The position numbers and the translations under genes were made by a program. Below the pieces are notes generated by a model. It saw only the letters and a list, made by a program, of their open reading frames with translations. It made no database searches and was not told the DNA's origin. A DNA stretch of 14,562 bases, taken from an uncultured Collinsella sp. (lineage in GTDB: Bacteria; Actinomycetota; Coriobacteriia; Coriobacteriales; Coriobacteriaceae). The stretch lies in NCBI GenBank assembly GCA_902475475.1, contig CABRZY010000029.1, forward strand, positions 1 to 14,562, read 5' to 3'. Each line of letters begins with the position of its first letter. Position 1 is the first letter of the stretch. Below are positions 13,154 to 14,562 of the stretch, piece after piece.

Positions 13154-14562
13154 GCGTTTCTGGTCTAGACGCGTTTTGACGCGCCGTCCGAGCTGCCATC
13201 GCAAGCGAGGCGGCTTTATGGGTCGAGCCGGTATCGACCTGTTTATCGAAGACGGTGCCTACACCACGCTTTCCTCTGCCGTGGTCATCCTAGTGGTGCT
13301 CACGTTGCTGTTTTCGTCGACCGCGGCGATATGGAGCATGTCGCGTGCTGGGGATACCCAGGTGGCTGCCGATAGCGGCGCGCTGGCGGGTGCCAACGTA
13401 GTGTCGTCCTATCACACGGCTGCGACGGTGGTGGATGCGAGCATCTTGAGTCTGGGGCTAGCGGGGTTTGCCACGATCGGGACGGGCCTGGTCGCCATCC
13501 TCATCCCGGGTGCCGAACCAGTTGCCGGCAATATGGTCGACACCGGGATTGAGATCATTAAAACGCGCAACAAGTTTGCCAAAAGCGCATCGGAAGGCTT
13601 ACAGAAAATCGAGACGGCTCTGCCGTATCTGATCGCCGCGCGTGCCACGCAGGCGGTGTCGGCGCAGGATACCGATAGTGTGACCTATACCGGTACGGCG
13701 CTTGCCGTGCCCAGGACATCCGAGTCGGACTTCGCTGCGCTCGAGGGGTCCGAGATCTCGACCGATGCCATTAAAGACACATCGGATGATTTAGAGCGTG
13801 CGGCCGAGGAGCTGCGGAAGGCCTCTGAGGACACGGCGAAGGCTAAAGAGCGCGCTTGGCTGGCGGATTGTGGTGGGTCGGACGAGAGTTCGATTGGCAA
13901 GTACTCGTGTATGTGGGAGCGTGCGAAAAAACTAGCAGAACTATCTGACAGCCAGAACCGTCATGAAAAGTCGAGCATCACATGGGAGCCGCAAATAGCG
14001 CTCGATCGCGCGAAAACCTATTACCGACAGCGCTTGGCGAATGAAAAACCTCAGGGATCGAGCGTCGAGATGAAAGCGCAGTCAGCCGCTCGAAAAGCGT
14101 TCTATGCCTATGCGATTGAAGAGGTCGATCGAGCATACATAAAAGATGATGGCGAACGGTTTTCTGCCTATATCCCACTATTGCCGCGTGTCCCAAACGA
14201 GGTGCGGCCGACCGAGCTTTACACCGATGCTGCATGGCCTGTAAGCAACAATGACGGCAGAACATATCTGCATTATGGAGTCGAATGCCCCGTCTATCAG
14301 AAAGGGACTCCGAGTGGGCTGGCATCTGTTGCTGATTATGATGGTCGTGATACATGCGAAGCGTGCGGCTTCGGCGTGGTTACGCTTGGAAGCGCCCTTA
14401 TGCCGCCCTCGTCCATCAGAAATGGCTTCGAATACCACTTCAATGAATTCAAAGAGGCCCTGGAAGACTACGTCGAATGCCGCAACAAAGAACTCGAACT
14501 TGAGCGCCAGACCGAGGATGAGGCCGACCGTGCGGGCAATGCGTTTGACCAGGCCATTAAAG
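13125..14562 (+). CDS. TadG-like pilus-associated protein, 3' end outside the window
   Basis: This gene is open from ATG 13125 (GGAGGG about six bases upstream) to the right edge, at least 479 codons. A basic N terminus precedes one membrane segment at about residues 50-72 (AVVILVVLTLLFSS), with DTQVAADSGALAGANVV after it, a pattern seen in TadE/TadG-type proteins. A second hydrophobic, Gly-rich stretch lies at about 103-130. The rest appears extracytoplasmic, with Glu/Lys-rich helical, possibly coiled-coil parts (for example about 215-245) and several cysteines, including TCEAC. An internal ATG at residue 32 is an alternative start. Position after TadE fits a TadG-like role, but similarity is only in the N-terminal part, so function of the large domain is unknown. 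From about 13900 the codons use far more A/T at third positions than the neighbours. Confidence 0.75.
   Translation, partial: MIRGLLHGIKRFWSRRVLTRRPSCHRKRGGFMGRAGIDLFIEDGAYTTLSSAVVILVVLTLLFSSTAAIWSMSRAGDTQVAADSGALAGANVVSSYHTAATVVDASILSLGLAGFATIGTGLVAILIPGAEPVAGNMVDTGIEIIKTRNKFAKSASEGLQKIETALPYLIAARATQAVSAQDTDSVTYTGTALAVPRTSESDFAALEGSEISTDAIKDTSDDLERAAEELRKASEDTAKAKERAWLADCGGSDESSIGKYSCMWERAKKLAELSDSQNRHEKSSITWEPQIALDRAKTYYRQRLANEKPQGSSVEMKAQSAARKAFYAYAIEEVDRAYIKDDGERFSAYIPLLPRVPNEVRPTELYTDAAWPVSNNDGRTYLHYGVECPVYQKGTPSGLASVADYDGRDTCEACGFGVVTLGSALMPPSSIRNGFEYHFNEFKEALEDYVECRNKELELERQTEDEADRAGNAFDQAIK

Noticed and set aside
1..14562. CRISPR arrays, tRNA or rRNA genes, transposases
   Set aside because: No regularly spaced repeats, tRNA-like cloverleaf or transposase motifs were seen; the only repeats are the tandem units at 4885-5161 and the inverted repeats described.

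Overview
The window looks like chromosome of a high-GC, Gram-positive actinobacterium. The gene content, strong G/C preference at codon third positions and the monoderm-type Tad pilus locus (pilus ATPase, platform and pilin genes, no secretin) fit a gut Coriobacteriia member of the Collinsella type. That assignment is inference from sequence style, not from a search.

Layout, left half. Positions 1-141 hold no recognisable gene. Pyruvate kinase (pyk) lies on the minus strand at 206-1666, with an intrinsic terminator after it and a TATAAT promoter before it. A 440-base divergent intergenic region follows. Its right part (about 1960-2107) holds a promoter and a highly structured leader that runs into an 893-residue Ca2+-type P-type ATPase gene (2108-4789). 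Beyond the ATPase, 4790-5203 has no gene. It contains a long inverted repeat, two near-identical 61-base direct repeats each followed by its own terminator-like hairpin, and a probable promoter for rsgA, the circularly permuted ribosome-assembly GTPase (5204-6388), which ends in a good terminator.

Layout, right half. From 6641 to the right edge is one tightly packed plus-strand Tad/Flp pilus operon: a CpaB/RcpC-like SAF protein, CpaE (receiver-like part and ATPase part, here in different frames), TadA/CpaF secretion ATPase, TadB, TadC, the Flp pilin, a membrane-anchored protein of unknown function, a second small pilin-like protein, a TadE-like minor pilin, and a TadG-like protein cut by the window end. 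Most junctions overlap or are a few bases apart, so the genes are probably co-transcribed and translationally coupled. TadA would power assembly, TadB/TadC form the inner-membrane platform, CpaE helps place the machine, Flp is the fibre subunit, and the TadE/TadG-like proteins are minor or accessory pilus parts. The prepilin peptidase is not in the window.

The most interesting items are: (1) the ATPase leader, with two hairpins whose loops are perfectly complementary over 7 bases (a kissing loop), a second stem that buries the Shine-Dalgarno sequence, and an alternative pairing that would break both, together resembling an undescribed riboswitch-like regulator; (2) cpaE, where three one-base changes at runs of four identical bases would restore one 510-residue protein; (3) an array of GCTGAC/GTCAGC half-sites before the pilus operon; (4) the tandem repeat-plus-terminator units between the ATPase gene and rsgA.
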